64,000 nt of DNA from Lindgomyces ingoldianus (GCF_010093535.1 NW_022985165.1:833956-897955), one strand, 5' to 3'; numbered from the stretch's first letter, positions 19,714 through 33,386 are shown. A program made the numbers and translations. The notes: a model not told the origin generated them from the letters alone.

Positions 19714-22700
19714 CTGTAGGCGCAGCCTACAAAGAGCAGTGCAGCTTTTGTAATTTTAACTTGACCAGCGTTAATGGCATTGTGATTGGAAGCATATGTT
19801 TTTTCATCCATGATTATTAAATTTGTTAGCGTGGCGCTGGCCGCTGGTTGCTATCACACGTTATCAAGATATAGATATTTCGAGGTTTCGGATTATGCAG
19901 AGATACCGATGCAGTTTAGTGACAGGTAGTCTCGACATAGTGCCGGCAGGCACAAGCTTGGTTCAAGCACAAAATGCAGGTGCTGAAGTCGACTACTTTT
20001 CTCGACAAACCTTTTTGGGCTTGAAGCCTAACGTCGAAACAACTTAAATAGGCAGCCCGAAAAGAAACACTTAAGTCGCAGAGTGACACGTATGAGTGCT
20101 CGTGTGCTCACTCGGACTTTCCACAATATTGGAAATGGCCGAGAATTCAAACTTGTGTTTCTTTTCTCTTACGTGCAGGATCTCCAGATTTCTTGGAAAA
20201 TTATCCCGCATCATTCGTCTTTCTGGTCCGGCTTCGAGAACGAAAGAGCAAAGTTCCATATTGGTGCCTTTCTCCAGGTCCCTCACCAATGGGAAGCTAC
20301 GGGCCCCGAGATACCATGGCATTTTGTGAGCCAACTCATGCGTTAGCGGGACAAATGGGGGATTTCTTTTGTGAGATTCGAAGGCGCTGGTCGGTGAGTC
20401 GGTTGCTGGGATTGTTGGCAAGGTGGCGCTTTTCTTCGAGCCTCAAACGGATGTGGACGTGGAGAAAAAAGAAGGAAAACGCGGGAAAAGAAAAACAAAA
20501 AGGGCGCAGGGCATGCTGGGAAATTTTTGGGCGGATACTGGTATCAGCTCCAGCTTGCTGGACCGATATCGATCAGAAAGACAGGGAGGGGTGGATGGGT
20601 TCGTCCGTCCGCGTCCGGTACCCTGGGTCAGGGACTTTTTCTCTGGATGAAGGTTGGGACTTGGAAGACATGGAGTTTTCTGTGGCAGTGATTGATGATG
20701 CCGGGACAACGTGACTGGGGGTGTTAAACCTTCCTGAGAGGTAAAAGTGCAGTGCACGAGCAAAGGCACAAGATGAGGACGTGCATGACCATCCTGGGGC
20801 AACGTTTTTTTGCTCTTCCGTTCCAGGACGTCGAGGGTCATGACACTACGTATGCCGAGCTGGCACCTGCTCAACTTTTGCTTTGGAAAGTGTGCCAGAA
20901 TGTCTGCGCAGACTTAATTGCAGGGAGAGACCCTCCATCTGAAGTTGGCGAGTTTCGTGAAAAAATAAAAGTGACCTCTGAAGGGACGTCGATTGGCTGG
21001 AATTGTTAGGCGACGAGCTGCGGTTGGCCGCTGCATTTCCCGCATGTCTGCATGACGCCACAATAATGGCTCGCGGTCTTGGCTTTGTCCGACCTGAACG
21101 CGTGATGCGTGATCTGGGGTAAGGAGTTGCTGATTGGAGACGCGGGACGCCTTGCAGGTCGGCGGCCGGTCGAGGCTTGAAGGGGAAGAAAAAGAATTGG
21201 CAGGAAAGCCAATGGAGGAGAGGGAAGAGAAAGGAGGCTCGTGTGGTGAGGCGACACAAATTGGGAGATCCCAGGGAGCTGCTGGATAAAGTTGGATCAG
21301 ATATGTCGAAGGCAGAGGCAGCTAGAGTCTGAAGTCACGCCTTAGTCTGGAGCTAGCGGCTCTTGGATACGACGAAGAGCAAGAGAAGAAATATAATTGA
21401 TGGACGAATTCGAACGTGGAAAGGGAAGTGGGAAGGGGGAGTCAGCAGTGAGGCCATGGTTGCAGATGAGGCCTGGCGGATGAGGGATGGTTGAGGGCAT
21501 GGTTGTGTTGCGTGCAGGAGCCGGAGTTAGAAATGTGCGTTAGTGAACGTTACTGCAGCCCTGCGCCAGACAGGCACGAGCCTCTGAGATTTGATACATA
21601 TCAATTGACCCTCGAGCCATTGCGAGACGTGCTTTTGGCGGCGGAGGGATTTTTACGAGAAGACTTTACAACCAGCTTGCACCCCCACGCGCGCCTCTCA
21701 CGCCCCCCACGCCTAGCCTTCTCCACACTTTGCGACAGAAGGGCTGCGTTTCCTGCCGCGGTGCAGGGCGCTGCAGAAGTTAGGGTGAGTGCGTGTTGTC
21801 GAGGCGCATATTCGCATTGCATTCCACCCTGCCTGCGAATTAATTGCGAGGACGGGCGCTGCTTATGAGGTGCCGTGAGTCGTCGCCCGCCAGCACCGCT
21901 ACCCCTCTTTTCGCAGGTTTTCCTGAGCGCCTTCATTCGAGTTGAGGTTTCTATCTAGCGGCGGATGATCGAGGGTCCCTCTTATCGGCGGCTGCGGCGG
22001 AGATCACTCTGTCCTTGGGCTCTTTGGCGCAGGCTTCGCTCCCGGCTGCCACACCCACCCGGGCGCCGACCAAGGCCTCGAGGTCAGCATCCCATCCGTT
22101 CTCACACCTCACATACCGGCCATCGCCCATTTCCACCTAACCCACCCCATTCTCCTCCGCCCTCTGCGTCCTCCCCACGCGCTCCTAATTTGGTGCAGTC
22201 AAAACATACCCCGACGGCAAACCCAGCGGACAGCCAGCTCGTCAAATCCCGCCTCCGCAGCCAGTGAGCGACGGCCTTGCTGCGGGTCATCTGGCAGCCC
22301 AGCCAGCGGAGCACTCCGCGAGCGATTAACACAGCAATCGTATCCTTCGCCCCTCCACGCGCCCTGCCAGACCAACCACCATCCCGCCAGTTCCAGCACA
22401 CAGCAGGCAGCCCAGCACTCCACCATCACAAGCATCCACCAGGGTGAAACATCCACACCCACCAAACTCTGCCCTGACTATCTCCAGTCCCGTGATCTCC
22501 GCATTGTTTCCCGGGCAGATCATTACCAGCCCACGGGCACTGTCTTCCTTTACCTCCATTGCTGTGCTACTACACCCCAACCAAACTACATCACCGTGAC
22601 TGCGAACTGCGTAGAATGCCCGCCGACCTCCGAGGCCTCAACGTCCGCCACTGACACCGAGATTAATCTACGCCTTTTGCAGTAATCGAACACGCGAGTA

Positions 22701-22816
22701 CCCACTACCTTGGGCACCACAGCGAGCGGGGACCACCGCTCCTCACCCATCTTCTTCCCTCTCCAGAGACGCGCCTAGTCTCACCCTGTCGCGACATTGC
22801 TCCCCGCATATCTGCA
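19714..22816. other. 3.1-kb gene-free leader upstream of the C2H2 regulator
   Basis: No gene supported on either strand, although several open frames exceed 100 codons; none shows a domain or plausible splice partners. The right half (about 21900-22800) is strongly C-rich on the plus strand, resembling the long CT-rich 5' UTRs of fungal regulatory genes. The left third is AT-richer and holds the mob3 3' flank. Length and composition suggest an extended promoter and 5' UTR, possibly with upstream ORFs, for the transcription factor. Confidence 0.5.
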
Positions 22817-25800
22817 ATGACGGCGCAAATTCTGTCAATGCACGGAGGGCACGCATCGGACTTTGGCAAGATCGAGACACAATTCCCCCAGAAAATGGAA
22901 ACCACGAGCGGCGCAATAGAGCCCCCAACACCCGCATCCCCCGAGCGTGACGACAATAGAGGTCGCCGGCGGGATAGAGAAGACGGCGATGGGGATAACA
23001 CTGGCGACGGTGCAGATGGCGGCGAGGCTACCGGCTCGTCGAGGAAGCGGAGAAGGAGCAGGAAAGGACTGGACAAGAAGTTTGAATGTCCCCACGAAGG
23101 GTGCGGGAAGAGCTACTCGAGGGCAGAGCACTTGTACCGGCACCAACTGAACCGTAAGTGCTCTTCACCCCTATGAGACTGTTCGAGGCCTGGGCTCGGG
23201 CATTCACCCATCACCGCGCATCGTGCCCAAACCCCGCGCCACTGTCACGAGACCCCACAGAATATAGATATATTCACTAACTCCTGCAGACAACCCGAAG
23301 CAAATCTACCACTGCGACTTCCCCGAATGCCACCGGTCCTTCGTCCGTCAAGACTTGTGTGCACGACACAAAGAGCGACACACAGCGCGGGGCTCGCAAT
23401 TGCTGCGAAAGGACACCTTCATGCACAATCTGAACCCCATCGTCACTGCAGCCATGGCCCCAAAGAACGGAACGGCCACCAAGCTTGGCAACATGAAGAA
23501 CTCCCCCACGGTATAGATAACCCCATGCGCCATATCGCCCGACCTTGCTAATTTTCTCCAGTTGCAGCAAGGAGCATCGGAAAGAACCTTTGCCCTGCAG
23601 TCCCCTGCAGCAGGGTCTTCTGCGACGGGACCGCAGATGTCCCCACCAAACCTTCATTCCCCTGCATCGAACATTACACGACCCGACGCTTTGAACAGGG
23701 CTGGCAGTGACGAATCATATCGCGCTGGCTCTGATGCTAAGTATGAGATGCAGTCCCAGGGCTCTGGAAACTTCGGACCCCCACCATCACGCACCTCCAC
23801 TTTTGGTTCGCAGTACGGAGCGAGGCCGCCGGTCACCAATTCCCCACATATGAGCAATGGAAACTTCCAGCGGCCTGAACTTAGGGCGCAGACGTCCAAC
23901 TTATCATCATCATACGGCTCGAACTCGCCGTATAATTCTGCAGCCACTCCATCGCAATCATATCCCCCTTCAGGGACAGCGGTGAATAACTCTTATCAGC
24001 CCAATTCTGGTCCTGGTTATCAGTCACAGCAGAATTTCCCTCAGTTCACATCCCTCCCACCCCCGGAATTTCCCTCGATTCAACAACCCGCTACTCCCGC
24101 AGCAAGAGAGCAGCCTGACAACCAATACTACAATGGCACGTCCGGGCAGACCCCCATGAATGGCGTCGAGGCAACTGCACAGCAGATAGACACTAGGATG
24201 AACGGAGTATCTGAAACCTCAATGCTCGAGAACACCACGCCCTCGTATGCTATTCCCATGTTTGGCGGTGAGGGCTACAGTAGATCTCCCTTTGCGATGG
24301 CTGATGACTTCGCTGCGTGGCTGTTCAACGACTCAAACTTCGGGCCGGGTGCCTCCCCGATGGGTTATCCGACTGGGTCCAATAATCTCGGCCAGATTGG
24401 GTCTGCATCATCACAAATTGGTCTGCAGGCGCCGTACTTCAACTATGATCCGTCTGTTGCTGGATACTTCAATAATCCAGCACCTCCTGCGCATCCTATG
24501 GCGGTCAATAGCATTTTGGACACAACGCCCCCAGAATCAGTGTTATCTGAAGAGAAGCGTAAAGACTTGCTTGACCTGATCATTGGTCGGTTCAATGAAA
24601 CAGACCATGCGCCAGTTAAGAAGCAGAAAGAGGATATTCTTGAGGGGAACAAGGACGACGATCATCACGTCCTAAGTTTGCACATGATGCAGACTTATAT
24701 TGGGTCATACTGGATACACTTTCACCAACAGCTGCCGATTCTGCATAAGCCCACATTCAACGCAACATCCTGCCCTGATCTTCTGCTGCTGGCTATCATG
24801 TGTCTTGGCGCTTCGTGTCTAGACAAGAGCTATAGCCATGATGTGACACAGGCATGTGCAAATCTCTCGGCTTTCTTAGCTTGGCACCTCCGTTGGGAAA
24901 TCTTCATGGATGCTGATTTCCGGCCACCGGCGAAATTGTGGATCTTCCAAGCATTGCTCCTTCTGGAAGTGTTTGAAAAGATGTATTCCACTCGCCCGCT
25001 GCATGAGCGTGCACATATTCATCATGCTACGACACTAACACTGATGAGGAGAGGAAGCTCACTAATTGGTAGGTCCGCTATGGATTCTCCTCCAAGCGTC
25101 AAAGATGCGAAGCCAAGCATCAACGGAGCTCTTGGTGGAGCGAATACCCCAGATGAGTGGTGGAATCACTGGATCACAAATGAGGCAACGAGAAGGGCTG
25201 CCTTTGCAGCATTTGTCATGGATAGCATACATGCGACCATGTTCGGTCACAGCGCTGTCATGGTCGCTCACGAGATGCGGTTACCATTGCCCTGCGATGA
25301 GGCTCTCTGGTCAGCCACAAGCAGTTCTGAAGTTGGCAGAGTTGAGGCCAGCCTACACGCGAATGGTATCAAGCAGACCACCTTCCTGGATGGACTGAAG
25401 AAGACCCTAAATGGGCAGAGCGTGAGAACGAATTCATTTGGCCGCACCATTCTTATGGCTGGATTACTCAGCGTATCTTGGCATATGAACCAACGAGACC
25501 TCCAAGTTAGTTCGCTTGGTGTATCACAGGCGCTAGGTGGACGCGATAAATGGAGGGGATCTCTCACTCGCGCTTTCGACTTCTGGAAACAGGATTTTGA
25601 CACCTCGCTGGCCCGGCCCACCGACCTCGCCGCCCCGAACGCATATTCATATTCCAACGGCCTGGATGACGAGAACGTTTATGAATCCCGCACAGTCCTT
25701 CACCACATGGCCCATATGGCAATGCATGTCGATATAGTCGACTGCCAAATCTATGCTGGTGCCACCAGATTGCTCGGACGATCGATAACACCTCAAGACT

Positions 25801-26300
25801 ACAACGGTGCTCAGCGGAGAATGAAGGAAACTTGGGCGCCTACAGCACGGGCTCGAGATGCAACTTTCTACGCACTTCGTTTCTTGTCGAACGTCATGAT
25901 CTTCAACGAGAACGGCGGAGGCCCATCGAATAGTTCACCCTCGACCAGCTTCGACTATTCAGCTCGCGATGACTTCTTACTTAACAGGCCATGGGTCCTC
26001 TACTTTGCCACTCTCATTGTCTGGTCATATGGCTATGCTCTCGATGGTCCTGTCAAGTCTGCGTACAAACTCCCAACCCACGAAGACAAGGTCAGAGACA
26101 TGTATGGCTTTTTGCGCAGGGTAGGAGGCGTGCGAGCGCCCGATGACCTGGCGAAGCTGCCGGATCGAAATGCATGCCTTGGCCTGTTGATCCTCATGCG
26201 GGATATGTTCAAGAAGACGAGGTGGGAGCTGTTGCACGAGGCGAGCAATCTGTTGACCAAGTGTGTTGAAATGCTCATCCCAGGTGCTGGAAGCATGTAA
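22817..26300 (+). CDS. C2H2 zinc-finger transcription factor with fungal-specific TF domain
   Basis: Three exons, 22817-23153, 23290-23510 and 23562-26300, giving 1098 residues. The N-terminus has an acidic stretch and a basic patch (SSRKRRRSRKG) that looks like a nuclear localisation signal. Two C2H2 fingers follow, at about 90-140: finger 1 C-x4-C-x12-H-x3-H (FECPHEGCGKSYSRAEHLYR...) and finger 2 of the same spacing (YHCDFPECHRSFVRQDLCAR...). Intron 1 splits the codon of the last zinc-binding His of finger 1. A long Ser/Pro/Gln/Asn-rich region follows (about 190-500). The fungal-specific transcription factor domain (about 550-900) includes SYWIHFHQQLPILHKPTF and LLLLAIMCLGASCLD. This pairing of C2H2 fingers with the domain usually found in Zn2Cys6 factors is known in filamentous fungi (AmdX-like and others). 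The target genes are unknown. Intron 2 has tandem acceptors (CAG at 23561 and 23567) that would differ by two residues. Confidence 0.9.
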
Positions 26301-27191
26301 ATCTCCCCCTCCAGCATTAGATTGAGTGGGTTCTTTGTGATTATGGGGAGGCTTTGGAGTTATTACTACTTGACATACGGATTTAAATTGGGGATATGGA
26401 TGTTTTGATTTTATATTACGAGGATACGGCATTTTCATTCTATTTTCTTCTCTACTCTTCACTTATCACTCTGTCCTTTCGCTGCTGTTTGATTTATGCG
26501 GTTTGATTAACCCCCTTTCTAATTTTACTTTACTACGAGCTTTCAGCAAGCGCATCATGGAACATTATATTGGGGCTATATTTGTGTATAAATAGGGGTT
26601 CTTTTTGTCTATCTGGTTTGCTCTTAACTCGGTCGGGGGACGACGGGATCGGGAACGAAATGCGAACGTGGATGGCAGGCGGTGACTTATGTTGATGATT
26701 CTGGGGCGGGGCCAGTGCTTTGAAATACTTTATACCCTGGGTGGTGTCACACATTTTCTTCTAACTTGATCTGGGAGGTGGCGAGGGGATGCGAGGGAGG
26801 GAGAGTCTCTTGAATATTTTATGGAATGGCTTTTGTTAATGATCTTGTATGTAGGTTGGGATGGATGGATGGTTATGTGTGTGGAAGCGTAAAAATGGGA
26901 TTGCAAATATAAGCTGTTTCGACATCTCTGTGTTTTACTAATCTGATAGAAGATTTACTCATCTATGACATATTCCTGGGATTTGTGGCTGGACTCTGAG
27001 CACCTGGGCAAACAGGCACAGTGAAGGATACGAGGTCACGTGAACATGTTTCCCCGTTTTCCTATCTGAGATTAGCTCGCTATAGCGTGGGGTAATCTCA
27101 CAACTCGTATTTTGGACATCAACATCGACATTAGCCTCAACAATTTATCGTTCGAGCTTCAGCATATTTCTTTAAGGCAGCAGCTTCAACG
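26301..27191. other. Intergenic region, transcription factor to EXPERA gene
   Basis: No gene supported. The left part should be the transcription factor 3' UTR and the right part the promoter of the EXPERA gene, which contains the palindrome listed separately. Confidence 0.5.
27036..27043. promoter_or_regulatory. TCACGTGA palindrome (E-box) upstream of EXPERA gene
   Basis: An exact 8-base palindrome TCACGTGA about 150 bases before the ATG at 27192. This core is bound by bHLH proteins (Cbf1-like) in fungi and by sterol-regulatory bHLH factors in some. Function here is inferred only from position and sequence. Confidence 0.3.
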
Positions 27192-28490
27192 ATGGCTACT
27201 TCAATCTTTCATCGGAAGAGAGATCTTGTGTATCTCGTCTTCTTTCTGATTCATCTCCCGGTTATGCTTGGTAAGTAGTGGCTACGAAATTTTCTGTTGT
27301 GATGGTGGACTTGCAGAATAAGAGTAGAGAATTGTGCATAAAGAATGGAAGAAGAGAAGGAGGTTGATATGATGGAGTTTTTTACCCCCTTTTTGGCATA
27401 CACTCTGCGCATTTTCCTTCCTGTCTATTTCCTTGGTTGAGCATAGATCTCGTTTCCCCAGCGACTCCTAACGTTGCTCTGCGACTACGTCATTTCATCC
27501 TCGAATTTCTCTTCTCGTCCTGCAATTTCTGTGTCTTCTCACAAAGCGGGGAACCTCACCCACGAGGACTTGAATATGTACTATCGAGAAGAGCGCAGAT
27601 AATGATCTAAATACTTACGTCCCTCTCAGCATTCGACCTGACTTCATTCTATCCCACGTCCATTAAGCCGGCCTGGATGCCCCAAGTACGAGCTTGGTAT
27701 TACAATACTTATGGAGATCGATTTTTCTCTGAGCCGCCGTAAGTGAATTCTTGCTTTTCAGAACCGCGAGTCCGGGTAATTCTGTCGATGCATTGCATAT
27801 CCATATCAGCAGAAGGCTAGCCGCAAGGAATATGAGGACGTGTATATATGCTTGCACCAGCCGAGTATATTCCGGCGAATGAAGCTGGACGAAAATCCTA
27901 ACCAAAATGCACCCAAGATTCTTCCTCCCATACCCCTCCGCCTCCCAATCTTTCCCTTCCCCCTTTCCCCCATCAAAACCGCAGACCCTAACACCCCCTT
28001 AGATCCTGGTTCACACTCTACACTCTGCTCGAACTAACTTACCACCTCCCCCTTACCCTCTGGGCGATCCCAGCTCTCTTACGCAACGACCCTCGCATCC
28101 CACTACATCTACTAATCTTCGGCCTGCAAACTACAATCACGACACTCACGTGTATGGCGGAGATGCTGAGTTGGGAAGAGTTGAATGAGAAGCAGAGGGG
28201 AGTCCAGGGGTTGGGTGGTATGTATGGGGGGTATTTGGGTCTCGGTGAGTGCGGTTGTTTTGCATTACTTGGGATGTATTGATGGTTCGATATTTAGTAT
28301 TTTCCGGGGGTAGGGGTCTTAAGCCGAGAGAGGCTGGAGGATGTGGAAGGAAAACTCGTCTTGGGTTATGGCCGGGCGCCGGGCTAACTTTAGCATAGGA
28401 GTATTCATGGCAGTTGACTGCTACGCACGTCTTGATCAATTGCTTTCTAAGACGAAGGGCATCGAGCCTGTTACGAAAAAGGAACTCTAA
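27192..28490 (+). CDS. EXPERA-domain (TMEM97/sigma-2 receptor-like) ER membrane protein
   Basis: Four exons: 27192-27270, 27630-27738, 28003-28244 and 28399-28490, giving 173 residues. All introns are GT-AG and rather long (154-359 bases). The protein carries four predicted membrane helices. It starts with a basic N-terminus and LVYLVFFLIHLPVML, then AFDLTSFYPTS, then YNTYGDRFFSEPPPSWFTLY (the family's YGDPLF-PPPWF signature). FTLYTLLELTYHLPLTLWAI and a helix with LTCMAEML follow. It ends in TKKEL; KKEL fits the C-terminal K-K-x-x ER-retrieval pattern. EXPERA proteins include sterol isomerase EBP and TMEM97, which bind sterols and act in cholesterol or ergosterol homeostasis in the ER. The catalytic residues of EBP were not verified. 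The gene converges with nup170. Confidence 0.88.
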
Positions 28491-29070
28491 GCTGTTTTTA
28501 GTGCAGGAGTTTGGCAAGGATGTAGTTGAAGGTTGAAGATGTACGACAGCGGATGCGACAGGCAGGGGACAGACGGATTTGGGATGCACTGAAAAGTAAA
28601 GTACTGAGATTGAAGGGCACCGAAACGACTGTAGGGAACTGAAAAACACAAGCACGCGACACGAGCCAGACACGATCAACTTAGCTGCTGGTTCAATATA
28701 ACCTTTCAATCTTCACAATCTCACTCTGAGAACACGCTCTAACTAATTATCGTTCCAAGATTTCCATCCACCAATCGCTATTGCTTCCGTACCTTGCCTG
28801 TCATGCGCCATGCTCATGATGAAATCTCCAAGAACACTCTCCACTGAAAAAAAAAAACCTCACGTCTTCCAAGATAAAGTACACTCGGTCAGGTCAGCCA
28901 TGCTTTTCCCTCCAATCCCGCAAGAAGCCCGGAGATACACGATAGATAGACAATGTCCTCCAGAAAACACCGGTTTGCACTGAAAGGATAGATCGATGCA
29001 TCGCCAACGATTCCATCAACTGGCCCCCGCTCCCAATTTTCTCGGTTGAACGGTCGGCCACATAATCAAC
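28491..29070. other. Convergent intergenic region, EXPERA gene / nup170
   Basis: No gene supported; this should be two facing 3' UTRs. An A run (28849-28858) lies in the middle. The 187-residue minus-strand frame at 28146-28709 is antisense to the EXPERA gene and has no features of its own. Confidence 0.5.
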
Positions 29071-32000
29071 TCATCTCGCAACCTCCTCAACCTTTTCCCT
29101 AACCGCTCTTCCCCGTTCCACCCACTCCCTATCCTCCTCCCTCGCACGATCCAATTCCCCTGCACCTAGTACTACCCTCAAGCAGTCTGCAAGCCCAATC
29201 GCATTCTCTGTGCCTCCAAACATTACGCCCGACCTCCGACTCTGCTCGGCCCACTGCTCTACCGCATAAATAATCCACTTCACCAGTAATCTCCGGCTGC
29301 GGCCCTGAAACGGATATTCCTGCGAATACCACAGCGACTCCAGCGTCGCGACTAGGGACTCGAAGGGCGCGGACAGCCGGATAAAGGGGTCTAGAGCCCA
29401 AGTTAACGGGCTGCGGAGGAGGTCATCTCCGCTTGCACTTGCTTGGGGATTCCGATTATTATCGTGGGTGTAGTATTGGATATCGTACTGCAGCAGTAGC
29501 TGGAGGACGATGTTGATTGGGAAGACGTTTTCATTGAGATTGACACGATGGCCGATTTCGACGGTTTTGAGAGACACGAGTTCCCAGGGGGCTGGGTGAC
29601 CAGTTTCGAGGGCTTTATGGTGCTCTTGGTCGATCACATTGGTCCAGGTAGAGCGGACGTCGGGCAGGTTGCGGTAGTCGGCCGAGTGGTAGATTAGGAG
29701 GCAGATGTCGTAGTAGCCGGCTTGGTCGGCGTAACCGTGGTAGAGCTAAGGATAATCAGTAAATGATATTCTAGAAATCCCCAACTACAAAATGTAGGAC
29801 AGAGAAAGGAAAGGGGTAGGGAGTGGAGTAAACATACATCATCCAACGGCTGAATCGCCCCGTCCAGCTTATCCAACACCTCCTTTCTCCTAGCTAGCAA
29901 ATCCTCCGTCCGCATAAACCGCACATCGGCCTTCATCTTCTGTAGGATATCATCTTGTATATTCGCGATATCCAGATGATCACTGATATTCCGCAGTAAC
30001 TCCTGCCTACTCTGCCGATTTCTTGATCCCATTTCCGAGAAGCCGGTTATGCGAGACGATGCGTTTGTCTTAGCGCGGGAGAGATACTCGATACGACGGT
30101 CGAGCTTGAGATCGAATGACGATTGAGCGAGGTGGAATTGCACTTCTGCAGCACTCAGGAAGTCGCCGTAATGCGCGTAGTAACGGCATAGGAGATCAGC
30201 GTGTGTGATATCAGTGTGCGAGCTACGGCGGAGGTAGTCTACAACGAAGGGGGAGTTGATTTCGAGGAGACGATCTGCCCAACCTTTTTGCAGGTACCAG
30301 TCGTAGAGGTAGTTTTGGAAAACTTCATCATCGGAGTTGTTGATCTGCTCGTATGCTTCGTGTTTGCGCCGTGTGATCTGTGAGATGACTCCGTCATGCT
30401 GGGTACCTTGGGCGTTATATGCATGGTCGACGGCCTCGATAACTTTGAACACGAGGGCGTAGCACGCAGTCCGCTTGTTGTATGAGTCTTGGCGGATATC
30501 TGGGCTTGGCTGACCGTCTTTGATCCATGAGAGAGCTTTGTTCCCGCGGTCGAGCTCCTGAGCAACCTTGAGTGCGAGCCGGATAGCGCCTAAATACCAG
30601 ATTATTAGTACCTATAAGATACTCTAGAGAATGGCATGTATACTTACCAGCATAAAATTCTAGTTGGACATACCTATCAACCGCCGCTGTAAGGTTCTCC
30701 ATGCTCAGGCTCTTCGCTACTTGCTCGAACAGCCTCAGACTGTCATTGAGCAGGATCCTACCCCTCTCCGCGTTAGCGCCAACATCTGTTGCCTTCTTGA
30801 GATTCTCCTGCGCCTTGAATATTACAACGTCATCTGAGCTGCAGAAGCTACCGCACTTTCTGCGTAAAGCTTCCGCAACAGTCTCAACATTTGATCCTTT
30901 CTGGATATTACGGTTGACAATTGCTTTCACGAGCTCTTTCGCCAGATCTTTGCCCTCCTTGACAGAGAACAAGCCCTCGAAAGTGAGTTGTCGGACTTTC
31001 AGACGTTGATCCTCAGGGAGTAGAACGAGAATATCCTCTAGCCGCTCATCGAAAAGAACCAGCACGAAAGCAATGCCTTCGATGATGTTGTTAATAATGA
31101 CCATTAAGCTTGTAAGAGCCCGATTCTCCCCCTGCAATTCCACCTCATCTTGCCTTGAGCTCACTCGTCCAAGAGCCTCGGGTCCGGCCAAGCCGTCGAT
31201 AAACTGCTTGTTAGACTCCAGAAACTCCTGCAGCTGAACCAGTGCACGTTGTATCTCTTGCAATTTCGAGATTTTGTGTGTCGGTTCGAGAACAGGACCG
31301 GTTGGCTTCGTTACGGACTTGATGATAGGTGTCCGCCAGATTGACCGGACGAGTCGCGAAATGTACGTAGCAATACCATCATGACGAGGGGACGGCCGTA
31401 CATTGTCCACGGAAAGTCCCTCTACAGTCGAATTCTCATTCACCTGCGCCTTCCCACCAAAATCGATGAAAGCCTTGCGCGCATATTCAAGGACCTCTGG
31501 ATCACTGACCTTGGCAATGCGAGAATCCGGCCCAATGTCAGAACCTTGCCCACATGCTACAGCCAGGGACGTCGCCGCGCACTCTGCCCTTCCGTATTCT
31601 TTGACGATTTGACGGAGGTCACCTTCGACACCCTGTGGTCCTCCACCATATTTGATAATGGCCGCGAATATATCGACTAGCCGCCGTCGACGAATCGTCT
31701 CAATGCCGTTGTGTGTCATGATGGCCCACTCACAGAGAGGCTTGTCGAACTGCACTGCAAGCTCGTTCCCGAAACCCTGGGGGGTGTTTGCAGCTGAGAA
31801 TGGATCTGTGACTAGGCCAATATCCTGCATCAGTCCTCCAAGGGGGAGGACCTGCGCAGATTCCTTGTACCGGGGGCCTTGAGTTATGTCTCGTTGGTTT
31901 ATCTCACCTGTATGTGGCGCCGACATAAAAAGCAGGTGATTTGCATCTCCTGTCTTCTGGACAAAACAGAAGAATGAGCCTGGGGCGTAACGGAAACCGT

Positions 32001-33386
32001 CGCTAGTCTTTATAAGATTTGTCGAGTGAACGCCGACCGGACTAGAGCCTGGATACGCTTGTAATGGATTTGATGGAGTTTGATTCGCTGTCTGGCTGTC
32101 TGGAGGAGGAAACCGTATGTGCCGGACCTGCATACTGTTCGGTGCCGCGGTGCTGTCGTTGAAGAATCCGCCGGAAGTGGTGCTTAGGAATATCCGGCAC
32201 CCGGTTGAGGTCGTTGCCATAAGAGACAGCTGGTTGGCTTCTGGGGCAGTGATAGGATCAATGCCAATGATCCGCAGATTAGGTCCAAAGAGCAATTCGG
32301 ATTGTCGAACCAAATGGCCGCACAGAGTCCGGATAGCAGCCAACGGCCGAACAATAACTAGTTCCAGGGTTGTCGGTGTTTTCATATGGAAAACGCGAAT
32401 AGCAGAGCTGGATGATAGAGTGTAGAGAAGATTCCGGGTATCATCGATCGCCATCTGCTGCACGTATTCGTGCTTCGGCGCAGACCAGGATATTGTGGGA
32501 AAGGTGATGGACTTGCGCACGTGATTTGTCTTGCCGCACTTGCTCTGAAACCATTTCTCTTCATTCTGGTAGTTCAGCTCGTAGATATCCTCCGAATCTC
32601 GTCCATCTGCAAAGAATATGCGGCCCGTCTTGGCTGAGCCTGCTATGCACCCAACGTGAATCCCTCGAACGGACACGGTTAACCCCGTCTGGTACAGTGT
32701 GACACCGTGCACACCCTCAGGCCCTTTCTGGCATTCCATGGCAATGGCGCGTATTTCTGCGGATGTTGCGACAACCAGGAGGTGTGAGATGGTGTCCACG
32801 AAAACTTTGGGACGGGGCTTCACCAGCTTCACATTAATGATGGTGTTTGGCTGTTCCTCGTATCCGATTAGCTCCGGATTGGGGTGCGTGTAGTCCCATA
32901 AATATAGCTGATTGTCGATAGTAACCCAGGCGTGGTTGATCTCGGCAAAGAGACCCATGGTAGTAGCCATCTGTGTCTGGTTGACCTGCTCGAATATGCG
33001 CTCTGGAATCTCATACGTCCGGAGTTTCTGAAATGGTGTCCATGCCCGGTTCGTCGACAGGTCGTACTCGCCGGAAATGCCTTCTGTAGAAGTTGTTAGC
33101 CTCTCATCCCGCCTTGACCAGCAACAGGCGACTTACGTCCAACATATGTCTCGACATCTGGATATCTCGCATCCTTCGCTAGCATATCATTAATGGTGCG
33201 CGCCGCACGTTCTATGGGCGAGGGAGCCGGTGCTGCTGGGGGAAGGGGTGCGACATGCTGTTGGGGCTGCTGTGGCTGCTGAGCAGAGCCGGATCTGAAG
33301 AGCCCAGGCCGACCCGGCGCAGGAGTGTTTATGAACGCGCCGGGAGTCGGGCGCTGGGGCGTCGCTGGGGGGGCAGAGAAATCCAT
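29071..33386 (-). CDS. nup170: Nuclear pore inner-ring nucleoporin NUP170/NUP155
   Basis: Four exons on the minus strand: 33386-33137, 33083-30648, 30589-29838 and 29745-29071, giving 1370 residues, a normal length for this family. The N-terminus is a Pro/Gln-rich flexible segment. The family's start of the beta-propeller follows the first intron (GISGEYDLSTNRAWTPFQKL, then LFAEINHAWVTIDNQLYLWDY). The C-terminal two thirds are an all-helical solenoid (for example LLCRYYAHYGDFLSAAEVQF and ADQAGYYDICLLIYHSADY). NUP170 links the inner ring of the nuclear pore to the membrane and to Nup53/Nup35-type partners. All three introns (53-92 bases) are GT-AG and restore conserved segments across the joins (YAG-AIRLALK, QPLDD-LYHGYADQ). 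Gene order places it divergently from aim41. Confidence 0.95.

Noticed and set aside
28146..28709. 187-codon minus-strand frame
   Set aside because: Antisense to two exons of the EXPERA gene; low-complexity translation without domain or splice sites.
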